A DNA stretch of 64,000 nucleotides from Berkiella sp050247135 (GTDB taxonomy: Bacteria; Pseudomonadota; Gammaproteobacteria; Berkiellales; Berkiellaceae), in assembly GCA_050247135.1 (NCBI GenBank), contig JBFWUT010000004.1:90018-154017 (forward strand), written 5' to 3'. Positions within the stretch are counted from its first letter, which is position 1; each line of letters starts with the position of its first letter. The translations under genes were made by a program, and so were the position numbers. The notes below the pieces were generated by a model, which saw only the letters and a list, made by a program, of their open reading frames with translations, did not search any database and was not told where the DNA came from. Positions 26,590 to 35,361 of this stretch are shown here, piece after piece.

Positions 26590-27960
26590 ATGCAAACTCA
26601 TCAAGATTTTTTTAACAAAATTCCTCCCCCTTTACTTACGCCTACCCCATTGGAGATAGAAAAGTATCAAAAAGGCCTAGAGTTACTGGTCACACTCATT
26701 GACTACGCGCAAAGACGTCATATTGATCTCTCGGATATACTACGATTCTATCTTAAAAAAGTATGTAAATTCTCAAAATGGCCGATTGGCGTGATTTATT
26801 TTATTCCTGAAAAAGAACCGTTTACTCTGGTGGCATCGAATATCCATTTTATAAAACATGAAAAGAAGTTCACCCCAACAATTAAATATTTATTTAAAAA
26901 AGGCGAAGATCTGGCGCGCAGAACCATTGAAGCTGATTCACCGCTTGCTGATACAATTTCGATTGAAAACAAAGGATCCATTATTTCATCAATCACCTGG
27001 TCTTATGCATTACCTTTGCATTATTATGACAAAGTGATTGGTGTGGCTCAATTTTTTTCAAAGCGTAACCATGAAGCCAAGAAAGGGCAACTCGATTTTG
27101 TCGCACATGCCACAAGACATATCAACATGATTATCGAAAGAGAAACTTCCGAAAAAAAAATTAAATATAACAAACGAAAATTAGAAGCAACTTTAGTAAA
27201 ATTAAAAGAAACGCAAATGCAGCTGGTCCAGCATTCTAAAATGATATCCATTGGTGAGCTTGCAGCGGGCATGGCACATGAAATTAACAACCCCATGGGC
27301 TATGTGCAAAATAATTTGTCAGCGCTGCAAAGATATGTTACGACTTTATCTGAAAGCCTAAAACAGCAACATCCTGCTAACACTCCCCTCGATAAAAATA
27401 TCGAGTTCATTCTTTCGGATATTGATAACCTATTTAGTGAGTCTTTTGAGGGAATCCAGCAAATTTTAAGCATTGTTTCGGGATTGAAATCCTTTGCGCG
27501 CACCACAGACAGTACTTTTTCAATGTGTGATATTAACGAATGTATTGAAAACAGTCTGAAGATGGCACGTAACCAATTAAAATATAAATGCGAGATTAAA
27601 AAGGAACTCAGCACTGTACCGACTGTTTATGGTAACTATAATCAACTGACCCAAGTTTTTGTTAATTTACTAGTCAATGCTAGCCAAGCCATTGCAGAAA
27701 AAGGCACTATCACTGTTAAAACATTCGTGCAACGAGGCAAAGTCGTAATAGTGATGGCCGATACAGGCTGTGGGATTTCGCAAGATAATATCCATAAGAT
27801 ATTCGATCCGTTTTTTACCACTAAGCCAATTGGTATTGGTTGTGGGCTTGGCTTGTCTATTACTTACGGAATTATTCAAGATCATGGTGGTACCATAGAT
27901 GTCACTTCTAAAATAAATGTCGGCACAACTTTCATCATCCGCCTACCCTTTAAGGTGTAA
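26590..27960 (+). CDS. sensor histidine kinase (GAF-like sensor)
   Basis: A 456-residue cytosolic kinase without membrane helices. Residues about 30-190 look like a GAF-type sensor. A coiled segment leads to the H-box (SIGELAAGMAHEINNPMG, phosphoacceptor His in MAHE). The HATPase domain has the N-box QVFVNLLVNASQAI, G1 DTGCGIS, F-box FDPFFTTKP and G2 GCGLGLS. It begins 14 nt after the degenerate HD-GYP response regulator and is presumably its kinase. Its end overlaps the stop of the convergent decarboxylase gene by 11 bp. Confidence 0.9.
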   Translation: MQTHQDFFNKIPPPLLTPTPLEIEKYQKGLELLVTLIDYAQRRHIDLSDILRFYLKKVCKFSKWPIGVIYFIPEKEPFTLVASNIHFIKHEKKFTPTIKYLFKKGEDLARRTIEADSPLADTISIENKGSIISSITWSYALPLHYYDKVIGVAQFFSKRNHEAKKGQLDFVAHATRHINMIIERETSEKKIKYNKRKLEATLVKLKETQMQLVQHSKMISIGELAAGMAHEINNPMGYVQNNLSALQRYVTTLSESLKQQHPANTPLDKNIEFILSDIDNLFSESFEGIQQILSIVSGLKSFARTTDSTFSMCDINECIENSLKMARNQLKYKCEIKKELSTVPTVYGNYNQLTQVFVNLLVNASQAIAEKGTITVKTFVQRGKVVIVMADTGCGISQDNIHKIFDPFFTTKPIGIGCGLGLSITYGIIQDHGGTIDVTSKINVGTTFIIRLPFKV

Positions 27961-29590
27961 CAGACTCAATCTTAGCTGCAAGGGCTATCTGTTCCTGTAA
28001 CACGGCATCAATATCGGCTCGTTGAGTCAAAGGATTAAATAGTATAGCGCGTAATGCAACCACTTCGCCTTGGCCTTTTAAATAAGGCAGCCACGTCATG
28101 GAAATAAAGGATTTACCTGCTTGATATTGTAGTTTTTGCAATTGCATATTGAGTTGATTGATCTGATGATTTTCAGTAGGTGTCAGCTTCCCTTGTCCAC
28201 ATGCCGATCGCAACGCTGGGGGAAGGTAACGATAATTGATAACATTCAGATCTGGCTGCCACAAGATCTCAAAGGCATCATTTGCTTTTAGGCATTCAAT
28301 AAAATATTTTGCTAGCTGCATTGCACTATCTAGCAATTTTTCATACCCTGAGCTTGCGAATAAATATAGGCTTGCATGTAAAAATAAAGCCATTGCTGAC
28401 CGTGTTCCTTCTGGACTGTTTTTGCCAAAATCAAATCCTTTGCTCACAGCTTGATAATCAGCCAACACCGTCATTGCGTGTATGGCTCTTTCATCACGAA
28501 ATAAACATAAACTAATACCCACCGGCAAATACAGTTGTTTATGGCCACAGACTGTAATCGAATCGGCAGTTTCAATGCCATTTAGTAGATGGCGGTAGGT
28601 TGATGAAAATAGGAAAGGCCCTCCAAAAGAGGCATCCACATGGAAATGGATGTTATATCGACGTGCCATCTCTCCCATCGCTTGAAGGGGATCAATGGAG
28701 CCTGTTTCAGTCGCACCGGCAATACCAATCAAAGCAATAATTTTTATTTTATTTTTTTGTAGATCCTTTATTCTGGCTTGGAGGTTATCGATATCCAGTT
28801 GCCCATTGCTTAAGAGGGAAAGTTCTTCAATATTCTCTATCCCTATTCCAAGCAATGAACAAGCCTTTTTAAATGAATAATGTAATAAAGGCGAAACCAA
28901 GATTTTTGTGCCAAGATAGGGGCTCAAAGCCAGCGACTGGGTAAAGCCCTTTTCAGCAATCCCAGGCAGCGCCCTATTTCTGGCTACCCAAAGTGCAAGA
29001 ACATTGGCTTGTGTACCACCTGAAACAACCATCCCTAAATCACTCTCGGCATGTTGGATATGCTCACCATAATAATCATCTGTAAATTGATAAAAAAGTC
29101 GATGTAACATTGCAATGACTTCTCGCTCAAGAAAAGTCATCACTTTGGAGGTCTCGAGTTTAACGACATTTTGATTCAACGATGTCAACCACTCACTCAA
29201 CTCAAGATGAAAGGAAGGTAGTTTTGAAGTCATGTGACCAATAAATTTAGGCGAGCCGGTATTGATGGTAAATGGTTGGATTTTGTTATAAAAATACTCT
29301 TCATAATCTTGCCAAGTCCACGGTATTTCTGGGATCATGGATTGCTTAAATTGTTCTTTCAAATCTTGAATATCAATATCTGGTTCCGTTATTTTCGGGT
29401 CCCCTTCTGTACCATAAAAATAGTTAAACGGAACAGTCGTCACTTTCGTTATATAATCTTGGCAAGCTGTTTTTGTATCCGGTCCAAAAACGCAAAGTGA
29501 TCCCGGGGGATGGTGATATCCTTCCCATAACAAATACTCGCCTTTTGCGTTCTTAAGAACTTGGCACGCTGTTGTTGATGGCTTTTCCAT
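27950..29590 (-). CDS. panP: PLP-dependent decarboxylase, PanP-like (aspartate 1-decarboxylase)
   Basis: A 546-residue group II PLP decarboxylase. SGGTQANVLALWVARN, HVDASFGGPF and the PLP-lysine motif CGHKQLYLPVG are visible. The early segment FIGHMTSKLPSF and NQNVVKLETSKVMTFLERE match PanP of Vibrio/Shewanella (as I recall), which makes beta-alanine from aspartate for pantothenate synthesis. The family's DAAWGG is DASFGG here. Glutamate decarboxylase is the main alternative. It is divergent from the ATP-grasp gene with only about 75 bp between the starts. Confidence 0.75.
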   Translation of the reverse strand: MEKPSTTACQVLKNAKGEYLLWEGYHHPPGSLCVFGPDTKTACQDYITKVTTVPFNYFYGTEGDPKITEPDIDIQDLKEQFKQSMIPEIPWTWQDYEEYFYNKIQPFTINTGSPKFIGHMTSKLPSFHLELSEWLTSLNQNVVKLETSKVMTFLEREVIAMLHRLFYQFTDDYYGEHIQHAESDLGMVVSGGTQANVLALWVARNRALPGIAEKGFTQSLALSPYLGTKILVSPLLHYSFKKACSLLGIGIENIEELSLLSNGQLDIDNLQARIKDLQKNKIKIIALIGIAGATETGSIDPLQAMGEMARRYNIHFHVDASFGGPFLFSSTYRHLLNGIETADSITVCGHKQLYLPVGISLCLFRDERAIHAMTVLADYQAVSKGFDFGKNSPEGTRSAMALFLHASLYLFASSGYEKLLDSAMQLAKYFIECLKANDAFEILWQPDLNVINYRYLPPALRSACGQGKLTPTENHQINQLNMQLQKLQYQAGKSFISMTWLPYLKGQGEVVALRAILFNPLTQRADIDAVLQEQIALAAKIESVTP

Positions 29591-29665
29591 ATATCTTTAG
29601 TGTGGCTTAAATCTTGATTGGTAGCCTTATTTTGCCGATAAGTAATCGAGGGAATGGTGTGCATA

Positions 29666-30745
29666 ATGAATAAATTAACACGTCTTTATTTTGAGGCTTG
29701 CAAGGAACTGCATTTAAACCCAGTCGAGATCGCTGAGATCCATGGTTTTCAATTTACCTTGGGTAAAAAAAGTTATTTTTTTAGAAAAGGAGCTACCCCT
29801 TTTAATAATATTTCAGCTGCCTCGATCGCCATGAATAAATATAGTACCAACTTACTGTTAAACTCACATCATATCCCTGTGCCCAAAGCTTTCGGAATAA
29901 CCCGCAGTGAATATCAGCAAGGATTGCTGGATATAAGTCATCTTCAATTTCCTTTAGTTATTAAACCCTGCTGGGATAGTTCATCGGGTAAGGGCGTGAT
30001 TTGCAATATTCCCACGCTTGCCAATTTAAAACAATTATTGAAACATTCTTTTCAAAAGAAAAAGGCTATTTGCATCGAAGAATTTCAAGTCAATCTTCGC
30101 TCCTACCGTGTATTGGTTTTTAACGGTGAAGTCATAGGCTTGCTTGAAAGGATCCCTGCGCATGTTGTTGGTGATGGTCATCATACTATTTCGCAACTGA
30201 TCGAGATTGAAAATGTCAGACGACGGATCTTAAATAAAAAGCTTCCCTATGGTCCTCTTAAAATGAATGAAGAAACCGACTATATATTCAAAGAACGGGG
30301 CATTAATGCCAATTACGTGCCCCATTTAGATGAAAAAATCTCGATTCTGTATGTTTGTAATTCAGGAGCAGGTGGTACAACAGTCGGTCTTAGCCTCAAA
30401 AATATTTGCTGCGAAAATAAGCAAATCGCAGTTCGAGCTGCTAAAATTCTCGATTTACATTTAGTGGGATTGGATTTTCTTTGCGAAGATATCAGCAAAC
30501 CGATAACTCAAACTAGAGGGTTCGTTATTGAAGCCAATGCCGCTCCTGATATAAGCATTCATGAAAATACGCCTTATGGTGAAGTGGCACAAGTCAGTAG
30601 TATCATCATGAAAAAATTTATTTACCAAAATCTTTTTTCCTACTGTGTACAAAGATGCCATGGGAAATATGCGCTTATTATCATCAAAACATTAGTCGTG
30701 CTGGCCATTATTATTGGGACTGGTAAAGCACTCTCTGCTTTTTGA
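29666..30745 (+). CDS. ATP-grasp ligase with C-terminal membrane anchor (cyanophycin synthetase-like)
   Basis: A 359-residue protein. The middle (LQFPLVIKPCWDSSSGKGV; ICIEEFQVNLRSYRVLVFNG; AHVVGDGHHTISQLIE) matches the ATP-grasp module of cyanophycin synthetase and glutamate-cysteine-ligase-like enzymes. EANAAPDISIHE is the metal-binding end. The last 25 residues are one hydrophobic helix (YALIIIKTLVVLAIIIGTG), an unusual tail anchor for this family. It probably forms an amide bond between amino acids or peptides at the membrane; the substrate is unknown. A start at 29654 is also possible. Confidence 0.75.
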   Translation: MNKLTRLYFEACKELHLNPVEIAEIHGFQFTLGKKSYFFRKGATPFNNISAASIAMNKYSTNLLLNSHHIPVPKAFGITRSEYQQGLLDISHLQFPLVIKPCWDSSSGKGVICNIPTLANLKQLLKHSFQKKKAICIEEFQVNLRSYRVLVFNGEVIGLLERIPAHVVGDGHHTISQLIEIENVRRRILNKKLPYGPLKMNEETDYIFKERGINANYVPHLDEKISILYVCNSGAGGTTVGLSLKNICCENKQIAVRAAKILDLHLVGLDFLCEDISKPITQTRGFVIEANAAPDISIHENTPYGEVAQVSSIIMKKFIYQNLFSYCVQRCHGKYALIIIKTLVVLAIIIGTGKALSAF

Positions 30746-30753
30746 TGTGAATT

Positions 30754-31143
30754 TCAACTGCGCCATTGTATTGGCGTAGGTCTGCCCTCTTGGTTAATGG
30801 CAACATAAGTAAACAACCCTTCAGTTACTTTTTGTTGGGTATGATTATCCATGCGCTCAACCCACACTTCGACATTAATTCCTACCGAGGTATTACCACG
30901 TTTGGCAATACTGGCAAAGCAGCTGACCACATCGCCCACATAGACCGGCCTAATAAACACCATTTTATCGATTGCAACGGTTGTCATTCTTGAATGTGAA
31001 CATTGGTGTGCCAAAATGGCACCGCCCAAATCCATTTGTGAAACTAACCACCCCCCAAACATATCGCCATAACGATTGGTATCACGTGGCATGGCAATGG
31101 TCTTAATCACTAGTTCGCCGTTTGGGACATCCACAGGTGTCAT
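30754..31143 (-). CDS. yciA: acyl-CoA thioesterase YciA
   Basis: A 129-residue single hot-dog domain of the YciA family. MPRDTNRYGDMFGGWLVSQMDLGGAILA contains the catalytic Asn/Asp region and the helix typical of the family, and DKMVFIRPVYVGDVV matches the next strand. It hydrolyses acyl-CoA thioesters with broad chain-length range in the cytosol. It is monocistronic, convergent with the ATP-grasp gene (8-bp gap). Confidence 0.9.
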   Translation of the reverse strand: MTPVDVPNGELVIKTIAMPRDTNRYGDMFGGWLVSQMDLGGAILAHQCSHSRMTTVAIDKMVFIRPVYVGDVVSCFASIAKRGNTSVGINVEVWVERMDNHTQQKVTEGLFTYVAINQEGRPTPIQWRS

Positions 31144-31236
31144 AGAAAGCTCCCTTTTTCAAAAGCATCACTTCATTATAGTAGTCGATAAGCATATACT
31201 TTTGACGTAATCGTATTAATCCACAACCATAAAGAA

Positions 31237-32967
31237 ATGATCAAAACTGCTCCTTACAAAGAAAGTTTTCTAAATACGAAAAACCGCGAAATGGATCCCG
31301 CCAACTGGCGCCTAATGTTGGTGAGCAGCTTATTTGCGATATTGACAGCCGCCTTGGGTGGACGTCTTGTTCAATTGCATGTTGCGCATACTGATTTTTT
31401 GCAGGCACAAGGCGATGCCAGAACCTTGCGCGTTGTTGATATTCCTTCTTATCGAGGCATGATCACCGATAGACGCGGCACTCCAATTGCAATTAGCACG
31501 CCCGTTCATGCTATTTATGCAAATCCTTCACAATTTCAAGCAAACCGTTCGCAGCTTAAAAAATTGGCGACGCTCTTGGGTTTACCTCAAGCTGTCTTAA
31601 AAGAAAAAATCGAACAACACCCTCATCGGGTATTTGTGTACCTAAAACGCGGCATAACACCCGATGTGGCCAAACAAATTAAAGCACTCAATATTCCAGG
31701 GCTGGGTCTAAAACGAGAATTTCGCCGCTACTATCCTGCAGCAAGACAAACTGCCCAGCTCATTGGTTTTACGGATATCGATGATCATGGACAAGCAGGA
31801 CTTGAGTTAACTTTTGAAGACAGTTTAAAGCCTACCATCGGTAAAAAAAGGGTGCTAGAAGATAGAACCGGTAGATGGGTAAAAGATCTCGATTATTTTC
31901 AAAGTGCTCGCCAAGGAGAAGACATTGCTCTGAGTATTGACCTACGGATCCAAGGATTTGCATATCGCGAATTAGAAAAAGCGATTGCACTATATCAAGC
32001 TAAATCAGCAACCTTAGTGATGATTGATATTCCAACGGGCGAAATCTTAGCCATGGTCAGTGCGCCTTCTTATAATCCTAATAACCGTCAAGATTGCCAT
32101 GGTACCCATACTCGCAATCGCGCCCTTACCGATCTCTACGAACCTGGCTCAACTATTAAAGCATTCACCATTGCCAGTGCTCTTGCCAGCCGTCAATTTT
32201 CTCCAGACAGTATCATTGACACCTCACCGGGATATTTCACGCTTGGCAAACACACCGTGAAAGACATTCGCAATTATGGAGTTTTAACGCTGAAAGAAGT
32301 TTTAAGTAAATCGAGCAATGTTGGGATCAGTAAAATTACGCTGGCATTACCTGCCGAGCAACTCGTAGAAACGATCCGCAAACTTGGTTTAGGCGATAGC
32401 ATCAATACCTCCTTCCCCGGAGAGCGCAGAGGCATTTTGCCACAAGTGCCTAAAAACCCATTTACCCATGCCACGTTGGCATTTGGATATGGATTATCTG
32501 TGACACCTTTACAAATCGCTCATGCTTATGCCACGCTGGCCTCAGGTGGTGTGAAAACCCCTGTTTCGCTCACCAAAGTTAACAATGCAAGTCAACTCAA
32601 AGCTGAAAGAGTATTGCCAGAAGATGTGGCAAACGCCACCATGAATATTCTCACTGATGTGTTAACACGCACCGGTACGGGCGCTAGAGCCAATATTCCG
32701 GGTTATAAAACAGCCGGTAAAACCGGCACCATTCGTGTAGTAGGCCCGCATGGTTACGATAAAAATCGCCATATCGGTTTATTTGCAGGAGTAACACCCG
32801 TTGATAACCCACGCCTAGCCACGGTGATTGTAGTTGAGGAGCCCAGCGAGGCTAATTATTACGGCGGTTTAGTCGCTGCACCCATTTATAAAAACGTGGT
32901 CGGCAAGGCACTTTATATTTTGAATGTTGCACCCGACAGCCCCGAATCAACACTCACGCACACCTAA
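31237..32967 (+). CDS. FtsI/PBP3-like peptidoglycan transpeptidase
   Basis: A 576-residue class B penicillin-binding protein. One N-terminal membrane helix (about 25-45) is followed by the pedestal motif YRGMITDRRG and the transpeptidase domain with EPGSTIK (active-site Ser), SSN, and KTGT. It crosslinks septal peptidoglycan in the periplasm. Sequence and length fit FtsI rather than PBP2/MrdA. No division-cluster (dcw) genes lie nearby, so it may be the displaced ftsI or an extra paralogue. It is monocistronic. Confidence 0.85.
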   Translation: MIKTAPYKESFLNTKNREMDPANWRLMLVSSLFAILTAALGGRLVQLHVAHTDFLQAQGDARTLRVVDIPSYRGMITDRRGTPIAISTPVHAIYANPSQFQANRSQLKKLATLLGLPQAVLKEKIEQHPHRVFVYLKRGITPDVAKQIKALNIPGLGLKREFRRYYPAARQTAQLIGFTDIDDHGQAGLELTFEDSLKPTIGKKRVLEDRTGRWVKDLDYFQSARQGEDIALSIDLRIQGFAYRELEKAIALYQAKSATLVMIDIPTGEILAMVSAPSYNPNNRQDCHGTHTRNRALTDLYEPGSTIKAFTIASALASRQFSPDSIIDTSPGYFTLGKHTVKDIRNYGVLTLKEVLSKSSNVGISKITLALPAEQLVETIRKLGLGDSINTSFPGERRGILPQVPKNPFTHATLAFGYGLSVTPLQIAHAYATLASGGVKTPVSLTKVNNASQLKAERVLPEDVANATMNILTDVLTRTGTGARANIPGYKTAGKTGTIRVVGPHGYDKNRHIGLFAGVTPVDNPRLATVIVVEEPSEANYYGGLVAAPIYKNVVGKALYILNVAPDSPESTLTHT

Positions 32968-32998
32968 ATCAACCGGCTGGCACCCAAGCTGCGAAGCC

Positions 32999-33655
32999 TC
33001 ACAGTGTGCCGAACATCCTGTCACCTGCATCCCCAAGGCCTGGGCGGATATAACCATTCTCATCCAAACATCTATCCACACTTGCGGAATAGATTTTCAC
33101 ATCGGGATGCGCTTCAAAGAAGGTCTTCAACCCTTCTGGTGCTGCCAGGATGCAAATAAACGTTATACTTTTAACGCCATGTTCTTTGAGCGTATTGATG
33201 GCACGAATGGCAGAACCGCCCGTCGCTAACATGGGATCGCATACATAGAAAGGACGCAAATGGCTATCTTCTGGTACTTTAAAATAATAGCCTTCCGGTT
33301 GTAGGGTTTTTTCGTTTCTAAATAAGCCAATATGACCTACTTTAGCAGCAGGCATAAGGGTTAACAGAGCATCAACCATCCCAACCCCAGCACGCAAAAT
33401 CGGCAAAATCACAGGTGAGGGACCTGCCAAAATGGGAGCTAAACAGCTTTCCATCGGGGTATGAATTTCCATGCTTTGGGTTACCAAGTTTTGGGTGGCT
33501 TCATAGCCAAGCAATAAGGTTATTTCATGAACCAGTTCACGAAATAATTTATGATCGGTTTGTTTTTGTCTTAAAAGCGTGAGTTTGCCAGCAATTAAAG
33601 GGTGGTTTACTTCAAAGAAATTCTCAAAGTTAGCATGGTGTTTTATCACCGTCAT
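32999..33655 (-). CDS. upp: uracil phosphoribosyltransferase
   Basis: A 218-residue PRTase. PILRAGVGMVDALLTLMPAAKVGHIGL is the N-terminal PRPP-contact region, VCDPMLATGGSA is the PRPP-binding loop and GLGDAGDRMFGT the uracil-binding C-terminus. It converts uracil and PRPP to UMP (pyrimidine salvage). The ATG at 33655 is chosen because GGAG lies 9 nt upstream; the TTG at 33670 would be less likely. It is followed by the FtsI-like gene on the other strand (convergent). Confidence 0.95.
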   Translation of the reverse strand: MTVIKHHANFENFFEVNHPLIAGKLTLLRQKQTDHKLFRELVHEITLLLGYEATQNLVTQSMEIHTPMESCLAPILAGPSPVILPILRAGVGMVDALLTLMPAAKVGHIGLFRNEKTLQPEGYYFKVPEDSHLRPFYVCDPMLATGGSAIRAINTLKEHGVKSITFICILAAPEGLKTFFEAHPDVKIYSASVDRCLDENGYIRPGLGDAGDRMFGTL

Positions 33656-33675
33656 CGCAACATTCTCCAATGCGG

Positions 33676-33879
33676 TTAATGATAAATGGATCTATCTTCT
33701 AACAGCATCGTAGCTGCGATACTGGCTTTGTAAATAATAAAGGGATCGGCGTGGTTGAGGCCTGCATTGATATCTTTAATGTGGGGATTTTCGACACCAA
33801 TCATTTGCCAATATTCTGCTAAATTTTCAATGGATTCTCGCAAAAAACCCAGATATTCATTAAACGATTTATTTTTCAT
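33676..33879 (-). CDS. small hypothetical protein
   Basis: A 67-residue protein (starting MKNKSFNEYLGFLRES), not recognised. It is amphipathic and helical in appearance, has no signal peptide and ends ATMLLEDRSIYH. The in-frame alternatives are an ATG at 33888 and a TTG at 33906. It lies between the DUF445 gene (10-nt gap) and upp (20-nt gap) on the same strand, so it is probably in an operon with them. Confidence 0.65.
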   Translation of the reverse strand: MKNKSFNEYLGFLRESIENLAEYWQMIGVENPHIKDINAGLNHADPFIIYKASIAATMLLEDRSIYH

Positions 33880-33889
33880 TGTGCACATC

Positions 33890-34627
33890 TTATACAAAAT
33901 TAGCAATCAATCCAATCAAACCACCGAATACTCCACCCCATACAACGAGCCATCCTAAATGCTCACGGATCATTTTTTGAATGATATTTTTAACCATCTT
34001 AGGTGTTAGTGCATCTAAACGGTGCTCAACAATCCCTTCGATACGACTTAGAAATTGATCTTGTTTTTGAAATTTATTCATTAAGTGTCGCTGAAGCTCT
34101 TCATCACTTAACGTCTCTTTAATGACGTTGCGCAACTTGTTTTGTACTGGTTGACGCAAGGATTCTACCGCACTTTGTCCCCCAACCATTGCCAAGAGCT
34201 TGCCCATTTGTGATTCAAGAAGGCCATTAGCAAGTGCATCGTACATTTTGTCATAATCTAATTCATCGGCTAGGGCGCGCCATTTTTCTTTGTCATGATT
34301 CAGAGCCACTACAGCATTGATATTTTCTGTGGTAAAAAACTCATTCATGATTAAACTGCGAATTCCCCCTTTGAAAGATTCAAAACGCTCTGGGATCACA
34401 CCTGAGCCGTATAAGAAGGGAATTTTTTCGAATAACATGTAGATAGCTAACCAATTAGTTAGCGCGCCGGACAGTGCATAACAACCGACACTACTGAGTA
34501 CACTTTGGTAAGGCGTGTTAGCAAAGCAATAGCTCAAACCAACCACAGTTGCAGCGATAGCATTCGTAGCAAAACTGATATTAAAAACGCCACGTAGCTC
34601 ACTGCCAGAATTCATTATACTAACCAT
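33890..34627 (-). CDS. DUF445 family membrane protein
   Basis: A 245-residue protein of the DUF445 (YheB/YjiN) family. An N-terminal membrane helix (about 15-40) contains GALTNWLAIYMLF, a family signature; GSGVIPERFESFKGGIRSLI and a central helical region follow; a C-terminal helix (LGWLVVWGGVFGGLIGLI) ends the protein. Function is unknown for the family. The start is uncertain: ATG at 34627 (used) or 34615; no good ribosome-binding site precedes either. It is the first gene of a probable operon with the small ORF and upp. Confidence 0.8.
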   Translation of the reverse strand: MVSIMNSGSELRGVFNISFATNAIAATVVGLSYCFANTPYQSVLSSVGCYALSGALTNWLAIYMLFEKIPFLYGSGVIPERFESFKGGIRSLIMNEFFTTENINAVVALNHDKEKWRALADELDYDKMYDALANGLLESQMGKLLAMVGGQSAVESLRQPVQNKLRNVIKETLSDEELQRHLMNKFQKQDQFLSRIEGIVEHRLDALTPKMVKNIIQKMIREHLGWLVVWGGVFGGLIGLIANFV

Positions 34628-34749
34628 AAAAATGCGTACTTTCAAAAAGTTAGAGAAGTGTATCAAAAGGTTTTTTGAATGTACACACTGGATGGGATGG
34701 AAGGTCTTTATACGGGACTCAAAAAACCAAAAAATGCCATCGAGCCCAT

Positions 34750-35352
34750 TTAGTCATTTTGTCGGGATATTCGTCGGGCACGCAAAAATTCCACTTCTTT
34801 GCGCATAATATGCTGAACTAAGCGCTCAGTATCGTCGTCACGAATGGTTTGAAAGTCGGCATTCAGGCGGAAAAGCCCCGTTTTTTCTGGGAATTCTTGA
34901 CTAAGATCGACACAATCAATCACTTTGGCAAAACAAAGAATATAAACTTTTTCGGGTAATAACACGATTTCAAGCTGGATATCATCGCCCTGAGAAGCCG
35001 CAATAGGCGATTCAAAAGACATTCCACTGGCGCTTAAGGAAACCGCTTGGGGTCTCTCATCCAACAAAGTATGCATCGATTGATCCGTGCTCATGCCTCT
35101 GGCAAACAAGTTTATTTTACGATTCAATAATTCAAGGATCTCAGCAATATCGGGCTGTTTAGCATAAATAGACTGTAGAGAATCAACGATATCCGCTTCC
35201 ATCGAGAGAAAAAGTCCTGCCGTATCTGGATAATGGATTTCACCACGGTTAAAGCGTTCCAATCCTTTCTCTTTTTCTGCTTGTGTTAGAGGATGCCAAG
35301 CGAAAATGACTTCATCTTCGATGCGAAAATATCGTCGTCGTTCATCTTTCAT
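34750..35352 (-). CDS. PilZ-domain protein
   Basis: A 200-residue protein beginning MKDERRRYFRIED, which matches the RxxxR part of the PilZ c-di-GMP-binding motif, with SASGMSFESP fitting the following (D/N)xSxxG element, although that Asp/Asn is Ala here. It lies 9 nt downstream of motB and probably forms an operon motA-motB-pilZ. PilZ proteins such as YcgR act as brakes on the flagellar motor, which fits the neighbours, but the layout here is not a YcgR two-domain protein. Confidence 0.75.
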   Translation of the reverse strand: MKDERRRYFRIEDEVIFAWHPLTQAEKEKGLERFNRGEIHYPDTAGLFLSMEADIVDSLQSIYAKQPDIAEILELLNRKINLFARGMSTDQSMHTLLDERPQAVSLSASGMSFESPIAASQGDDIQLEIVLLPEKVYILCFAKVIDCVDLSQEFPEKTGLFRLNADFQTIRDDDTERLVQHIMRKEVEFLRARRISRQND

Positions 35353-35361
35353 AGCTAGCCC

